From Cereibacter_A sp052244495 (lineage in GTDB: Bacteria > Pseudomonadota > Alphaproteobacteria > Rhodobacterales > Rhodobacteraceae): a stretch of DNA of 64,000 bases. Where the stretch lies: NCBI GenBank assembly GCA_052244495.1, contig JBQPXH010000005.1; one strand, written 5' to 3'. The position numbers were made by a program, and so were the translations under genes. Shown here piece by piece: positions 18,620-27,501 of the stretch. The notes beneath the pieces were generated by a model, which ran no database searches, was not told the DNA's origin, and saw only the letters and a list, made by a program, of their open reading frames with translations. Within the stretch, counting starts at the first letter, position 1, and the number at the start of each line of letters is the position of its first letter.

Positions 18620-19816
18620 TCAGCTTCCCGGAAGCTGGCGCGATATGTCCAGAAACTGCTCGTACATCTCGGCATCGTTCAGCGGCAGAAGATCCGGTGC
18701 GGAAAGCTCGGACAGCGCCGCGAACTCGCGCATCGATCCCGAGACGATCGCATCGAAATTCATCGCCACCGAGAACGTGTTCAACGTGTTCATCGCCACC
18801 TGAGCGTCCTCGGTCGCCGTCCCGAGCGCGGCAGCAGTCTTGTCCCGGCGGGCGACGAGGACGTCCCGGTAAAGCGCGATCGCCCTGTCGACCCGGTCGA
18901 GGACCCGCATGTTCGCCTCGATGGTCGAGCGGATGGCCGCTGTGCTTGCGCGTGCGACGACCCGGTCGCCCTCCTTGCGGATACGGCTGTTCTCCGCCTT
19001 CAGCTCGTCCAGCGCGGGAAGGTAGACCTCGTCGTAGTGCTGCAGGTGCCGGGCCTGGAGCCGCGCGATCATCATGCGGTTGAGGACGGCGACGCCCAGA
19101 TACTGCTCCTGTATCTCCGGTGCGGAGCCGGCCGCGTCGGCGAAGAGCGTGCGCAGCTGCTCTTCCATCTGCGTCAGGATGCCGGAAATGGAAGCCGCAT
19201 CCACGAGGTCGCCGCCATTGACCTGGTAAAGCAGCAGTTCGGCGTTGCGGTCGTCCAGTTGAAGCCGGTGCCGCTCGGCCATGGTCTTGCGGAAGTCCTC
19301 GATCACCTCCGTCCGCGCGGACCGGAGGCTCGCCACCTCGGCGTCGATGGCCGCGATCTCGCGCTCCAGCTCCTGACGGGTAGGGGTCTTCTTCGGGCTG
19401 ATCGCGTTTCCGATGCGATCGAAGAGGCCGTCCGCCGGTTCCTCGACAGGCTCGGATCCTGCGTCGGGCGCGGTGCGGGCTTCGATCTTCAGGTCCGACT
19501 GCGCCATCTGCCGCTCCACGATCTTGCGGTCGAGCTCCGTCAGACGGGTGCGCGCGGTGCGGTAGGTCTCGGGCAGGACGAGGTCGAGGGCCTCGTCGAG
19601 ATAGGTGTCGATCTCGGCCTGATAGCCGGACTTGTCCTTCAGCCACGACCGCTCGGGCGCTTCATCGAGCTCTCGCAGCGTGTCCCTGATCGCGGGAAGT
19701 TCGTCGCGCAGATGACGAAGCAGCTTGCCCGCCGCCGGGTCGGCCGGCGTTTCCTGCGCCCAGAGGGCGGCAGGCAGGGCGAGGACGAAGACAGATGCGC
19801 GGAGAATGCGGTGCAT
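18620..19816 (-). CDS. Exported coiled-coil protein of unknown function
   Basis: A 398-residue protein with a signal peptide (MHRILRASVFVLALPAALWAQ) and a mature part that is almost wholly charged alpha-helix. Likely coiled-coil stretches run across residues 60-110 and 140-330. A short segment, ADGLFDRIGNAISPKK, breaks the helices near residue 130. It has no catalytic motif I can name. A good ribosome-binding site (GGGAGAT) precedes the ATG. It lies between the patatin phospholipase and the serine hydrolase on the same strand and may act at the envelope with them. I do not recognise the family. Confidence 0.7.
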   Translation of the reverse strand: MHRILRASVFVLALPAALWAQETPADPAAGKLLRHLRDELPAIRDTLRELDEAPERSWLKDKSGYQAEIDTYLDEALDLVLPETYRTARTRLTELDRKIVERQMAQSDLKIEARTAPDAGSEPVEEPADGLFDRIGNAISPKKTPTRQELEREIAAIDAEVASLRSARTEVIEDFRKTMAERHRLQLDDRNAELLLYQVNGGDLVDAASISGILTQMEEQLRTLFADAAGSAPEIQEQYLGVAVLNRMMIARLQARHLQHYDEVYLPALDELKAENSRIRKEGDRVVARASTAAIRSTIEANMRVLDRVDRAIALYRDVLVARRDKTAAALGTATEDAQVAMNTLNTFSVAMNFDAIVSGSMREFAALSELSAPDLLPLNDAEMYEQFLDISRQLPGS

Positions 19817-19907
19817 CGCGGGATCTCCCGATGACGTGGTTCGTATTGCGGCAGCTTAACTTGCGGGGCGGCCGAAGTCATCCCGGCCGGGTCCGCGCAG
19901 CTTCGGT

Positions 19908-21059
19908 TCAGGCGGGCGCGGTCTGATAGCGTTTGGCTCCCGAGGGATTGTCGGGATCAATGACGGTCAGGCCGGGTCGTGCCGGAATGCGCCCGCGCCA
20001 CTCGGGCGAGGCCAGCAACCGCCGCATGTCGGCAGCGCCTGCGGCCCAGTGGTCGAGCATGGTCCGGCGCGAGAACTCGTAATCCTTGGTATGACCTTCG
20101 AAGGCTGCGCCCCGGTTGATGAGATGGGCGAGGGTAACGGGGCTCGTCGCTCCCATTCCGGTCAGGAACCGCAGGTCCGGGTCGTCCTTCAGCTCGTCGC
20201 CCACCTTCTGCCGGAGGCGCAGTCCGGCGGCCCTTATCTCGGCGAGCTGCCGGTAGCGGTCGGTGGTGAGCCGGGTCCGGCTGGAGTAGCGGATGTCCTG
20301 CGCACGCAGGTGCACGTCGTAGATCGTGCGTGGCTCGGGACCGCGCGCCGGGAAAAGGTCAAGCTGGAAGATGCAGAGCGGCGCGCCGTCGGTATTCTCG
20401 AGCACATGCTGAAGCGGGGTGTTCGAGACGAGTCCCCCGTCCCAGTAGAGCTGGCCATCGATCTCGACCGGGGCGAACCCGGGTGGAAGCGCCCCCGAGG
20501 CCATTGCATGCGCGATCCCCACGTCGCGCGCATCTGCGCCTGCGCTGTCGAAATAGGTGAAGTTGCCTGTGGCCACGGCGACCGCGCCCACGCTCAGCCG
20601 CGGCCCGCGCTTCTCCGAAAGGTAGCTTTCGTCGATCAGCCGTGCGAGCGTGGCGGCGAGAGGGGTCGTGTCGTACCAGCTGAGCGCCTCCGGAGTTCCA
20701 TCCGGCATCAGCGCCGGAGGGAAGGGCCGCGGCCTGAAGAAGCCCGTCGCGCCGAACATCTGGACCCAGAGGCCGGAGAAGCTGTTCACGAGTTGCCGCC
20801 GCAAGAGCGTCGTCGGCTCGATCCTCGGCGAGCCGGAACTGACCGTCTCCCAGAATTCGCGCAGGTGCGGCACCCGATCTTCGGGTCGGTTGCCGGCGAT
20901 GAGGGCCGCGTTGATCGCGCCGATCGAGATGCCGGCGATCCAGTCCGGCTCAAGGCCCTGCTCCGCCAGCACCTCATAAGCCCCGGCCTGGTATGCACCC
21001 ATCGCTCCGCCGCCCTGCAGCACGAGCACCTTGCGTTCCGTCGGTGAAGCACTGTCCAT
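19908..21059 (-). CDS. Patatin-like phospholipase with DUF3734 tail
   Basis: A 383-residue protein. The oxyanion loop GGGAMGAYQ starts at residue 16, the nucleophile elbow is GISIG (Ser45) and the catalytic Asp lies in YWDGGLVSNTPL, which together make the patatin Ser-Asp dyad. The C-terminal part (after about residue 210) matches the DUF3734 extension seen in phospholipases linked to polyhydroxybutyrate metabolism. It hydrolyses acyl esters of lipids. There is no signal peptide, so it is probably cytosolic or membrane-peripheral. It is the first gene of the minus-strand trio ending at 17717. Confidence 0.92.
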   Translation of the reverse strand: MDSASPTERKVLVLQGGGAMGAYQAGAYEVLAEQGLEPDWIAGISIGAINAALIAGNRPEDRVPHLREFWETVSSGSPRIEPTTLLRRQLVNSFSGLWVQMFGATGFFRPRPFPPALMPDGTPEALSWYDTTPLAATLARLIDESYLSEKRGPRLSVGAVAVATGNFTYFDSAGADARDVGIAHAMASGALPPGFAPVEIDGQLYWDGGLVSNTPLQHVLENTDGAPLCIFQLDLFPARGPEPRTIYDVHLRAQDIRYSSRTRLTTDRYRQLAEIRAAGLRLRQKVGDELKDDPDLRFLTGMGATSPVTLAHLINRGAAFEGHTKDYEFSRRTMLDHWAAGAADMRRLLASPEWRGRIPARPGLTVIDPDNPSGAKRYQTAPA

Positions 21060-21518
21060 CGTTCTCGGTCACCTAGTTGAAATGTGTCTTCCAGAAATTC
21101 CGCCGTCCAATATCGGTTCGGATCGGGCGTCCGTAGGCGGCCTGCCTTCCGCAGTCGGCGGAACCGTCCCGGCGTGGGCCCGGATCCCTCCGCGGCGGGT
21201 GTCCCGGCGGATGCGAGGACGCCAGCGCCCCCCGTAGTCGCCTGTTTCGCCATCGACGCCGAGGAGACAGGATCAGCGGACCCTCGGTGGCCCGTCAAGC
21301 CCGGCCCGGCCTCGGAACAAGGCCATCGGGGTGCGCCGCCTGTCTGCTGCCCGTCGGATCAGGTGGAAGGATATCACGACGCCCGGAGGGGCGCGCAAAG
21401 CAAATCATTAAGACGTTCCCGCTAAAAGCAAAGCGGGCTGCTTCGCGAGCGCATTTGATGAAGGCTTGAACCGGCCGCTCCCTGACCGAGGGGCACTGTC
21501 GGCGATGAGGGGATCGGA
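21060..21518 (+). other. Intergenic region between divergent phospholipase and RTX-Hint genes
   Basis: About 460 bp without a gene. It should carry both promoters. The last 160 bp are comparatively AT-rich (around 21400-21440) and include a hairpin with CCCGCT at 21418-21423 pairing with AGCGGG at 21432-21437 across an 8-nt A-rich loop. That is a possible protein-binding site or leader structure for the RTX gene. Confidence 0.4.
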
Positions 21519-23819
21519 ATGGCTACCTACACGTTCTATGGCTATCATCCGAACGACTGGATCACCGAGACCGACGCCACCGGCAAGACCGGCATCGCGC
21601 TGACCCCGGACTGGACGCAGGCCGACAGGCTCACCTTCACGATCACGGATGATGACGGCACGCTGAGTGGTGGCGGACTGCTCGGCGGCGCCTCGGACTG
21701 GTTCCAGCAGACAGGCTCGGTCACATCTTCCTCGGGCACGTCGACCAGCACGTTCTTCGTCAAGGCGGTGACGACGCTGGTCGGCCCGGATGGCGCGGCC
21801 ACCTACGTCTACGAGATCGCGAACTCCAGCGGCTTGACCGTCGGCTATGCCGCGAGCATGCCGATCGTGCCCGGCGTCGGCTACACGATGGGCTCCACGA
21901 CCACGACGTCCGGTGTCAGTTACTCGACCCTGCAGGGCGGGACCAACACCTGGGATGCGGCGGCCGCCAATTCCGTTACGGGCGGCGCCTACGGCGACCA
22001 GATCTACACCGGTGCGGGCGCCGATAGCATCAACTCGGGTGCAGGGCATGATTACATAAGTTCGGGCAGCGAGGCCGACGTCATCGATGCGGGATCGGGC
22101 AACGACACGATCTATTTCGGCACGGGCGACGACACGATCTACGGTGGCGACGGCAACGACACGATCGACGACGTGGCAGGGCAGCAGTGGTCGGGGGTGA
22201 ACTACATCGACGCCGGTGCGGGCGACGACCTCGTCTATGCGGGGAACGACGACGATACCGTTCAGGCCGGCGAGGGCAACGACCGCGTCTATGCCGAAGA
22301 GGGCAACGACCTCGTCTACGGGGGCGTCGGGAACGACCGGCTCGACGGTGGCAACGGCAATGACACGCTCGCCGGAGATGGGGGCAGCGATTCCATCTAC
22401 GGTGGCGGCGGCGCGGACGTCATCCATGGCGGCAGCGGCAGCGGCATCAGCGATGCAGGCGGCGACGGCAACGACTACATCGATGGCGGCGACGGGAATG
22501 ACACGATCCAGGGCGGCACCGACAACGACACGATGCTCGGCGGCAGCGGGTCTGACCAGTTCTCGATCCGCGCCGGTGACGGTGTCGACACGATCTTCGC
22601 TGGCGAGGACGCTGACGGTGGCGACCGCGATACGCTCGACTTCTCGCAGACCACCGGCGGCGTGAATGTCGGCTTCGGCGGCTGGGAAACCGGCAGCTAC
22701 ACCGTGGCCGGCGGAGGATCCGGCTCGTTCCGGGAGATCGAGCAGGTCGTGGGCGGCTCGGGGGCCGACACGATCTCGGGCGGCATGGCGGCCGAGACGC
22801 TCGCGGGCGGCGGTGGTGAAGACCGGCTGTCGGGCGGCGTGGACGACCTCGAAAGCCGGGATGCCTCCGGGCACGACGTGCTTACCGGCGGAACCGGCCG
22901 CGACACCTTCGTGATCGGGGCGGGCTACGGCCGCGACATCGTCACCGACTTCAACATGACGACCCTGGACGGGGGAACGACTACCGACCGGATCGATGTC
23001 AGCAACCTGCTGAACGACAAGGACGAGCCCATTACTGCCTGGGACGTCACGATTTCGGACGACGGGAATGGAAACGCCGTGCTCACCTTTCCGTCCGGCG
23101 ACCAGCTCGTGCTCGAAGGTGTCTCGCCGTCGCAGATCGACAATGCAAGCGCCCTCCATAGCATGGGCATCCCCTGCCTCCTCGCGGGAACCCGCATTGC
23201 CACCCCCGCCGGGCTGCGCCCGATCGAGGACCTGAAGATCGGCGATCTGGTCGAGACCTCCCGCGGCGTCCAGCCCCTGCTCTGGGTCGGCAGCCGCACC
23301 GTCACCCTCGCCGAACAGCAGGCCGATCCGCGGATGCTGCCGGTCGCCATCCCGGCCGGGTGTTTCGGAGAGCACGGGGCGCTGCGGATGTCGCGCCAGC
23401 ACTGCATCGCGCTTACGACCTCGGAAGGGCCGGCCCTGGTGCGCGCAGCGCATCTGGCGGCGCGGAAAGGTCCCGCCTCGAGTCCCGAGGCCGAGGGCGA
23501 CGTTTCCTATCACCACCTGCTCCTGCCCGCGCACGATCTGGTGCTGGCGGAGGGTCTGCCGGTGGAAACTCTCTGGCCGGGACCGGTGGCCCTGTCGACA
23601 TTCGGCCGGAAGGTCCAGTTCGATCTGGTGCGGGGCCTGCCGCGCCTCGCTGCAGCGGTCTGGGGTCAACGTCCCGTGGAGGAGGTTTACGGCCCCGCCA
23701 TCCTTCCGGTTCTCACCGGTGCGGAGTTGCGCGAGCGTCAGGCCGGCTGGTCCCGGCCGCTGCACGCCTGCATGCTGGGCCGCCTCGGGGACAAGGGCGA
23801 CCTGATGACCGCCGTCTGA
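21519..23819 (+). CDS. RTX calcium-binding protein with C-terminal Hint (Hedgehog/intein-like) domain
   Basis: A 766-residue protein. Residues 1-150 form a beta-rich region of unknown fold, residues 160-480 hold many RTX repeats (DTIYGGDGNDTI, LDGGNGNDTLAG), and a beta-roll cap ends in DFNMTTL...DRIDVSNLL. From Cys553 a Hint_2 domain starts as CLLAGTRIATPAGLRPIEDL and includes RMSRQHCIAL. Such tails, common in Rhodobacteraceae, can undergo self-cleavage or serve as an export/processing module. The sequence lacks a Sec signal, consistent with type I secretion. The adhesive or enzymatic role is unknown, and no catalytic N-terminal domain is recognisable. Confidence 0.87.
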   Translation: MATYTFYGYHPNDWITETDATGKTGIALTPDWTQADRLTFTITDDDGTLSGGGLLGGASDWFQQTGSVTSSSGTSTSTFFVKAVTTLVGPDGAATYVYEIANSSGLTVGYAASMPIVPGVGYTMGSTTTTSGVSYSTLQGGTNTWDAAAANSVTGGAYGDQIYTGAGADSINSGAGHDYISSGSEADVIDAGSGNDTIYFGTGDDTIYGGDGNDTIDDVAGQQWSGVNYIDAGAGDDLVYAGNDDDTVQAGEGNDRVYAEEGNDLVYGGVGNDRLDGGNGNDTLAGDGGSDSIYGGGGADVIHGGSGSGISDAGGDGNDYIDGGDGNDTIQGGTDNDTMLGGSGSDQFSIRAGDGVDTIFAGEDADGGDRDTLDFSQTTGGVNVGFGGWETGSYTVAGGGSGSFREIEQVVGGSGADTISGGMAAETLAGGGGEDRLSGGVDDLESRDASGHDVLTGGTGRDTFVIGAGYGRDIVTDFNMTTLDGGTTTDRIDVSNLLNDKDEPITAWDVTISDDGNGNAVLTFPSGDQLVLEGVSPSQIDNASALHSMGIPCLLAGTRIATPAGLRPIEDLKIGDLVETSRGVQPLLWVGSRTVTLAEQQADPRMLPVAIPAGCFGEHGALRMSRQHCIALTTSEGPALVRAAHLAARKGPASSPEAEGDVSYHHLLLPAHDLVLAEGLPVETLWPGPVALSTFGRKVQFDLVRGLPRLAAAVWGQRPVEEVYGPAILPVLTGAELRERQAGWSRPLHACMLGRLGDKGDLMTAV

Positions 23820-23842
23820 CCGCAGGATCGGTCGGCGCCGGC

Positions 23843-23872
23843 CACCCCTCGCGGCAATCCGTGGCGAGGGTG
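23843..23872. terminator. Hairpin between convergent RTX-Hint and small helical genes
   Basis: CACCCCTCGC at 23843-23852 can pair with GCGAGGGTG at 23864-23872 with one bulged base, in the short gap between two convergent genes. A bidirectional intrinsic terminator is the likely role; no U-tract follows. Confidence 0.4.
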
Positions 23873-23880
23873 CCGCGCGA

Positions 23881-24192
23881 TCAGGCGGCGCGGCCAGCCT
23901 TCCCGGCGCAGAGAAGCAGCGCGAGGTTGCAGAGCGGCCCATAGATCGCGCTGACGCTGGCCCAGTCCGGCGCGCCGGACGCGACACGATGGAGCGTCTC
24001 GATGGCCTCGGTGAGCTTGCTCCGGATCTCGGTCGACTCCATGCCCGCCGCGGCATCGCGCAGGGTCCGGGAAGCGGCCTCGAGCGCCGAAGGAACAGAG
24101 GCGGGATCGTCGTGGATCATCTCTCGCGCATGCCGGAGAAGGTCGAGCGCATCGGCGAGGACGAGCCCGTCGCGGGCAGGGGATCTTGTCAC
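23881..24192 (-). CDS. Small helical protein of unknown function
   Basis: About 103 residues when started from the GTG at 24192, which has a GAGG element upstream; longer in-frame extensions are low-complexity and arginine-rich. The product is alpha-helical (VLADALDLLRHAREMIHDD; a second helical stretch after SVPSALEAASRTL) and ends in a cysteine-containing hydrophobic tail, LCNLALLLCAGK. I recognise no family. It is convergent with the RTX-Hint gene, on the same strand as the potassium channel gene but 240 nt downstream of it. Confidence 0.45.
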   Translation of the reverse strand: MTRSPARDGLVLADALDLLRHAREMIHDDPASVPSALEAASRTLRDAAAGMESTEIRSKLTEAIETLHRVASGAPDWASVSAIYGPLCNLALLLCAGKAGRAA

Positions 24193-24431
24193 GGCATGAA
24201 CCTCGGCGCGTGGAGAAGCGGGATCGCTTGCTGCAAGTGCAAGGATCGGGCCGGATGGTTGCAAAAGCGTTGTCGTCGGATGCCGCGCCCGCCACATGGC
24301 CGCAGACCGACGCCGCGGTCGCGCGGAACCCGCCTGCAGGAAAGCGGCGCGAGAAAGGCAGGGATCGGTCGTCCGTCGAGCGGACGAGGGCACCAACCAA
24401 CGTCGCTGCCTAAACATGCTGCGCAAAGGGA

Positions 24432-25190
24432 TCAGTCGCCCATCGAGCGGATGTTCAGCACGCGACCGCAGTGCTTGCAATGCACCGCATCGCTGTCATG
24501 CAGCTGGAGGCCACAGTCGGGGCAGGCGCAGCGCACCTTGTTTGGCCGGAACAATGTCTGAGCGAGCCGCAGGAACAGCGTGACTCCGCAGATCATGATG
24601 ACGATGGAGATGAGCCGCCCGCGCGTTCCCTCCAGCGTGATGTCGCCGAAGCCGGTGGTGGTGAGCGCGGTCACGGTGAAGTAGAGCGCATCCGCATAGT
24701 TCTGGATCTCGGGATTGCGCGTGTGCTCGGCGGTGTGGACGACACCCGTCATCACGAAGAGAAAGACCACGAGGTTCGTCAGCGCAAGCAGCATTTCCTC
24801 GTTGCGCCGGAAGAAGGGCCAGTCCATCCGCAGCCGGCCGAGGACCTGATAGGCGTGAAGCAAGCGGAGGGTGCGCAGGGCCCGCAGGAAGCCCGCGAAC
24901 TCGCCGCTTGCCGGGGCGAGGAAGGACAGGACTGCCACCACGTCGGAAAGCGTGGTCGGGTAGAGCAGGAACCGGCTCCGGCGTGGTGCGGCGATGAAGC
25001 GGGCGGCGAGGTCGCAGAGGATGAGCACGCCGAAGAGCAGATCCGCCGCTTCGAGCCAGGGCGTGCGCGGCATGAAGGAGGTCGCGATGACGAAGGCCAC
25101 GACCGCGAGGTCGAAGGCGATCAGGGCATAGCGGAAGCGGTGGGCCCGCCGGCTGCGCCCCTCGTAGAGATCCTTGAGCGCCTTCTGCAA
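24432..25190 (-). CDS. Two-pore or Kv-type potassium channel with C-terminal zinc ribbon
   Basis: About 252 residues. The N-terminal half has a voltage-sensor-like set of helices, with the arginine-rich FLRALRTLRLLHAYQVLGRLR as S4-like. It is followed by a pore with selectivity filter TTTGFGDIT, a variant of TVGYGD in which Phe replaces Tyr. The C-terminus carries CxxC pairs (CACPDCGL, CKHCGRV), i.e. a zinc-ribbon tail in the cytoplasm that is uncommon in channels. The start is TTG at 25190, picked because GGAGGGGAG sits six bases upstream and because upstream sequence in the frame is non-homologous. It presumably conducts K+ across the inner membrane. Confidence 0.8.
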   Translation of the reverse strand: MQKALKDLYEGRSRRAHRFRYALIAFDLAVVAFVIATSFMPRTPWLEAADLLFGVLILCDLAARFIAAPRRSRFLLYPTTLSDVVAVLSFLAPASGEFAGFLRALRTLRLLHAYQVLGRLRMDWPFFRRNEEMLLALTNLVVFLFVMTGVVHTAEHTRNPEIQNYADALYFTVTALTTTGFGDITLEGTRGRLISIVIMICGVTLFLRLAQTLFRPNKVRCACPDCGLQLHDSDAVHCKHCGRVLNIRSMGD

Positions 25191-25312
25191 TTTCTCCCCT
25201 CCGGTTCTGCACCCAGCCAAGGCGTGGACTTCACGGGCGGTTCCCTCAGGCCGCTTCCTGCCGTCGGCGCGTTGCGGGCTGTCCCGAAGCCGCAACCGCG
25301 AGCTCCGGCGCG

Positions 25313-26125
25313 TTACCTGCCTGCGCCGATGCGCCGCGAGACCTCCGCCGCCGCCTCGCTGACCCAGAGGCCGATCTCGCGGATCCTCGCATCCGGCATG
25401 CGGATCGTCGGACCCGAGACCGAGATGCCCGCCACCGCTTCGCCATGGGCGTTCAGGATGCAGGCCGCGACGCAGCGCATCCCGATCCTGCGCTCCTCGT
25501 CGTCGAAGGCATAGCCCCTCTCGCGGATCTGCCGGACGGCTGCGCGCAAGGCCGCGGCATCGGCCACCGTCTTGTCGGTGAAGCGGGTGAGCGTCTCGCG
25601 AGACAGGAAGGCCTCGAGCCGCTCGTCGTCGAAGGCGCCGAGGAGGGCCTTGCCGATCCCCGAGGCGTGGAGCGGCGAGCGCGTTCCGGGTGGAAAGAAC
25701 GCCCGGATCGACTCGTGCGTCTCGACCTGGCTGACGAAGAGGACGTCGCCGTCGCATTCGATCCCGAGGTTCGAGGTCTCGCCCGTCCGCATCATCAGGT
25801 CGCGCATCACGGGCCGGCTGCGCTCGACGATGTTGGTGCGGCGCAGGAAGGCCGATCCGAGCCGGAACGCCTGCGAGCCGACGAACCATTCCTGCCGTTC
25901 GGGATCGTTCTCGACGTAGTGGCGGCGTTCCAGGGTGGCGAGCACCCGATGCATGGTGGCGGGTGACTGATCGAGGTGATCCGCAAGCCGGGAGAGCGTC
26001 ATGCCCTGGTGGAGGGCCAGCGCCTCCATCACATCGAGCGCGCGGTCGAGCGACTGGATCCCGGCCAACGGCTCCGCCGACGAGCCTCCCTTTGGCCGCC
26101 CCCTGCGCCTGACGGGCTGCTGCAT
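25313..26125 (-). CDS. bhcR: IclR-family regulator, BhcR-like
   Basis: A 270-residue protein. The N-terminal winged helix (SLDRALDVMEALALHQGMTLSRLADHL, SPATMHRVLATLERR) is followed by an IclR effector domain (HASGIGKALLGAF, GYAFDDEERRIGMRCVAA). The arrangement (divergent from an aspartate:glyoxylate-type aminotransferase) and the N-terminal basic stretch RRRGRPKGGSS match BhcR, the glyoxylate-responsive activator of the beta-hydroxyaspartate cycle known in Paracoccus. The start at 26125 is chosen for its strong GGAGGAG site; two upstream ATGs in frame are less likely. The symbol rests on synteny and resemblance, not on a search. Confidence 0.75.
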   Translation of the reverse strand: MQQPVRRRGRPKGGSSAEPLAGIQSLDRALDVMEALALHQGMTLSRLADHLDQSPATMHRVLATLERRHYVENDPERQEWFVGSQAFRLGSAFLRRTNIVERSRPVMRDLMMRTGETSNLGIECDGDVLFVSQVETHESIRAFFPPGTRSPLHASGIGKALLGAFDDERLEAFLSRETLTRFTDKTVADAAALRAAVRQIRERGYAFDDEERRIGMRCVAACILNAHGEAVAGISVSGPTIRMPDARIREIGLWVSEAAAEVSRRIGAGR

Positions 26126-26236
26126 GATCTCCTCCCTTCCGGACATCACCCGTCTTTCAAGCATTTTCCGGTCTCATACAGCGGAAAAATGCAACCCACT
26201 GACATAGTGTAACTAAACGGACACTTATCCAATATT

Positions 26237-26248
26237 GAAACAAATTTC
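26237..26248. promoter_or_regulatory. Candidate IclR operator in the bhcR-bhcA intergenic region
   Basis: In an AT-rich 185-bp divergent promoter region there is GAAA-CAAA-TTTC (26237-26248), immediately followed by TTTC-CA-GAAA (26245-26254). IclR proteins bind short inverted repeats of this type. The site lies 60-75 bp before the bhcA start. Confidence 0.4.
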
Positions 26249-26310
26249 CAGAAAAATTTATTGCGTCGTCGTCCTGTGCTAGGCTTCCGGCCATCATGGA
26301 GGAACCGACG

Positions 26311-27501
26311 ATGACCAGCCAGAATCCCGTCTTCATTCCCGGCCCGACCAACATTCCGGAGGTGCTGCGCAAGGCCGTGGACCTGCCGACGGTGGACCAT
26401 CGCAGTCCGGTCTTCGGCGGCATCCTGCGTCCCGCGCTCGAGGGCGTGAGGAAGGTGCTGAAATCCGCCACGGCCGAGATCTTCGTCTTTCCCGCGACGG
26501 GCACCGGAGGCTGGGAGGTCGCCCTCGCCAATACCCTGTCGCCCGGCGACAAGGTGCTCGCCTCGCGCAATGGCCTGTTCAGCCAGCGCTGGATCGAGAT
26601 GTGCCGGCGCCACGGGCTCGATGTCACCGTGGTGGAGCAGGACTGGGGCGAGGGTGTTCCCGCCGACCGCTTCGAGGAGATCCTGACCGCCGATACCTCG
26701 CACCGGATCCGCGTGGTTCTTGCCACCCACAACGAGACGGCGACCGGTGTCCGCTCGGACATCGCGGCGGTTCGGCGGGCGCTTGACCGGGCCGGCCACC
26801 CGGCACTGCTCTATGTCGACGGGGTGAGTTCGATCGGCTGCTTCGACTTCCGCATGGACGACTGGGGCGTGGACATTGCGGTGACCGGCTCGCAGAAGGG
26901 CTTCATGCTGCCGCCGGGCCTCGCCATCCTGGGCTTCTCGGCCAAGGCGCTCGCCGCGGTCGAGGCCGCCAAGTTGCCGCGGACCTATTTCGACATCCGC
27001 GACATGCGCGACGGATATGCCGCCGGCAGTTTTCCCTATACGCCGCCCGTGGGCCTGCTCAACGGGCTGAAGGTCGCGACGGACATGCTGCTGGACGAGG
27101 GTCTGGAGAACGTCTTCGCCCGCCACCACCGCATCGCCGAAGGCGTCCGGCTCGCGGTCTCCGCCTGGGGCCTGAGGCTCTGCGCGGCGCGGCCGGAGCT
27201 CTGGTCCGACAGCGTCAGCGCGATCCGGTTGCCCGAGGGGTTCGACGGCAACCGGATCGTCGCCCGCGCGCTCGGCACCTATGGCGTCGCCTTCGGCACA
27301 GGTCTGGGAGAGGTTGCGGGCAAGGTGTTCCGCATCGGCCACCTCGGAAGCCTCAGCGACGCGATGGCACTGTCGGGGATCGCCACCGCAGAGATGGTGA
27401 TGGCCGATCTGGGGCTTCCGGTGAGGCTGGGATCTGGCGTTGCCGCAGCGCAGGAGCATTATCGTAGCTCCACGGTGCCGGCCCAGCGCCAGGCGGCCTG
27501 A
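26311..27501 (+). CDS. bhcA: Aspartate (serine):glyoxylate aminotransferase, BhcA-like
   Basis: A 396-residue class V PLP enzyme. Its start, MTSQNPVFIPGPTNIPE, and the active-site stretch TGSQKGFMLPPG with Schiff-base Lys196 follow the BhcA pattern I know from Paracoccus. The substrate-side sequence DHRSPVFGG and STVPAQR-type end also fit. BhcA makes glycine from glyoxylate using aspartate, the first step of the beta-hydroxyaspartate cycle for C2 assimilation. The ATG at 26311 has GGAGGA seven bases upstream; another ATG at 26296 is too close to that site. The expected partners bhcB, bhcC and bhcD are absent downstream, so a stand-alone serine:glyoxylate or aspartate:glyoxylate aminotransferase role is the alternative. 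Confidence 0.8.
   Translation: MTSQNPVFIPGPTNIPEVLRKAVDLPTVDHRSPVFGGILRPALEGVRKVLKSATAEIFVFPATGTGGWEVALANTLSPGDKVLASRNGLFSQRWIEMCRRHGLDVTVVEQDWGEGVPADRFEEILTADTSHRIRVVLATHNETATGVRSDIAAVRRALDRAGHPALLYVDGVSSIGCFDFRMDDWGVDIAVTGSQKGFMLPPGLAILGFSAKALAAVEAAKLPRTYFDIRDMRDGYAAGSFPYTPPVGLLNGLKVATDMLLDEGLENVFARHHRIAEGVRLAVSAWGLRLCAARPELWSDSVSAIRLPEGFDGNRIVARALGTYGVAFGTGLGEVAGKVFRIGHLGSLSDAMALSGIATAEMVMADLGLPVRLGSGVAAAQEHYRSSTVPAQRQAA

Noticed and set aside
21600..23100. Dense short repeats (GGxGxD) that could look like a repeat array or CRISPR
   Set aside because: They encode calcium-binding RTX nonapeptides within a single continuous gene, and are not identical direct repeats with spacers.
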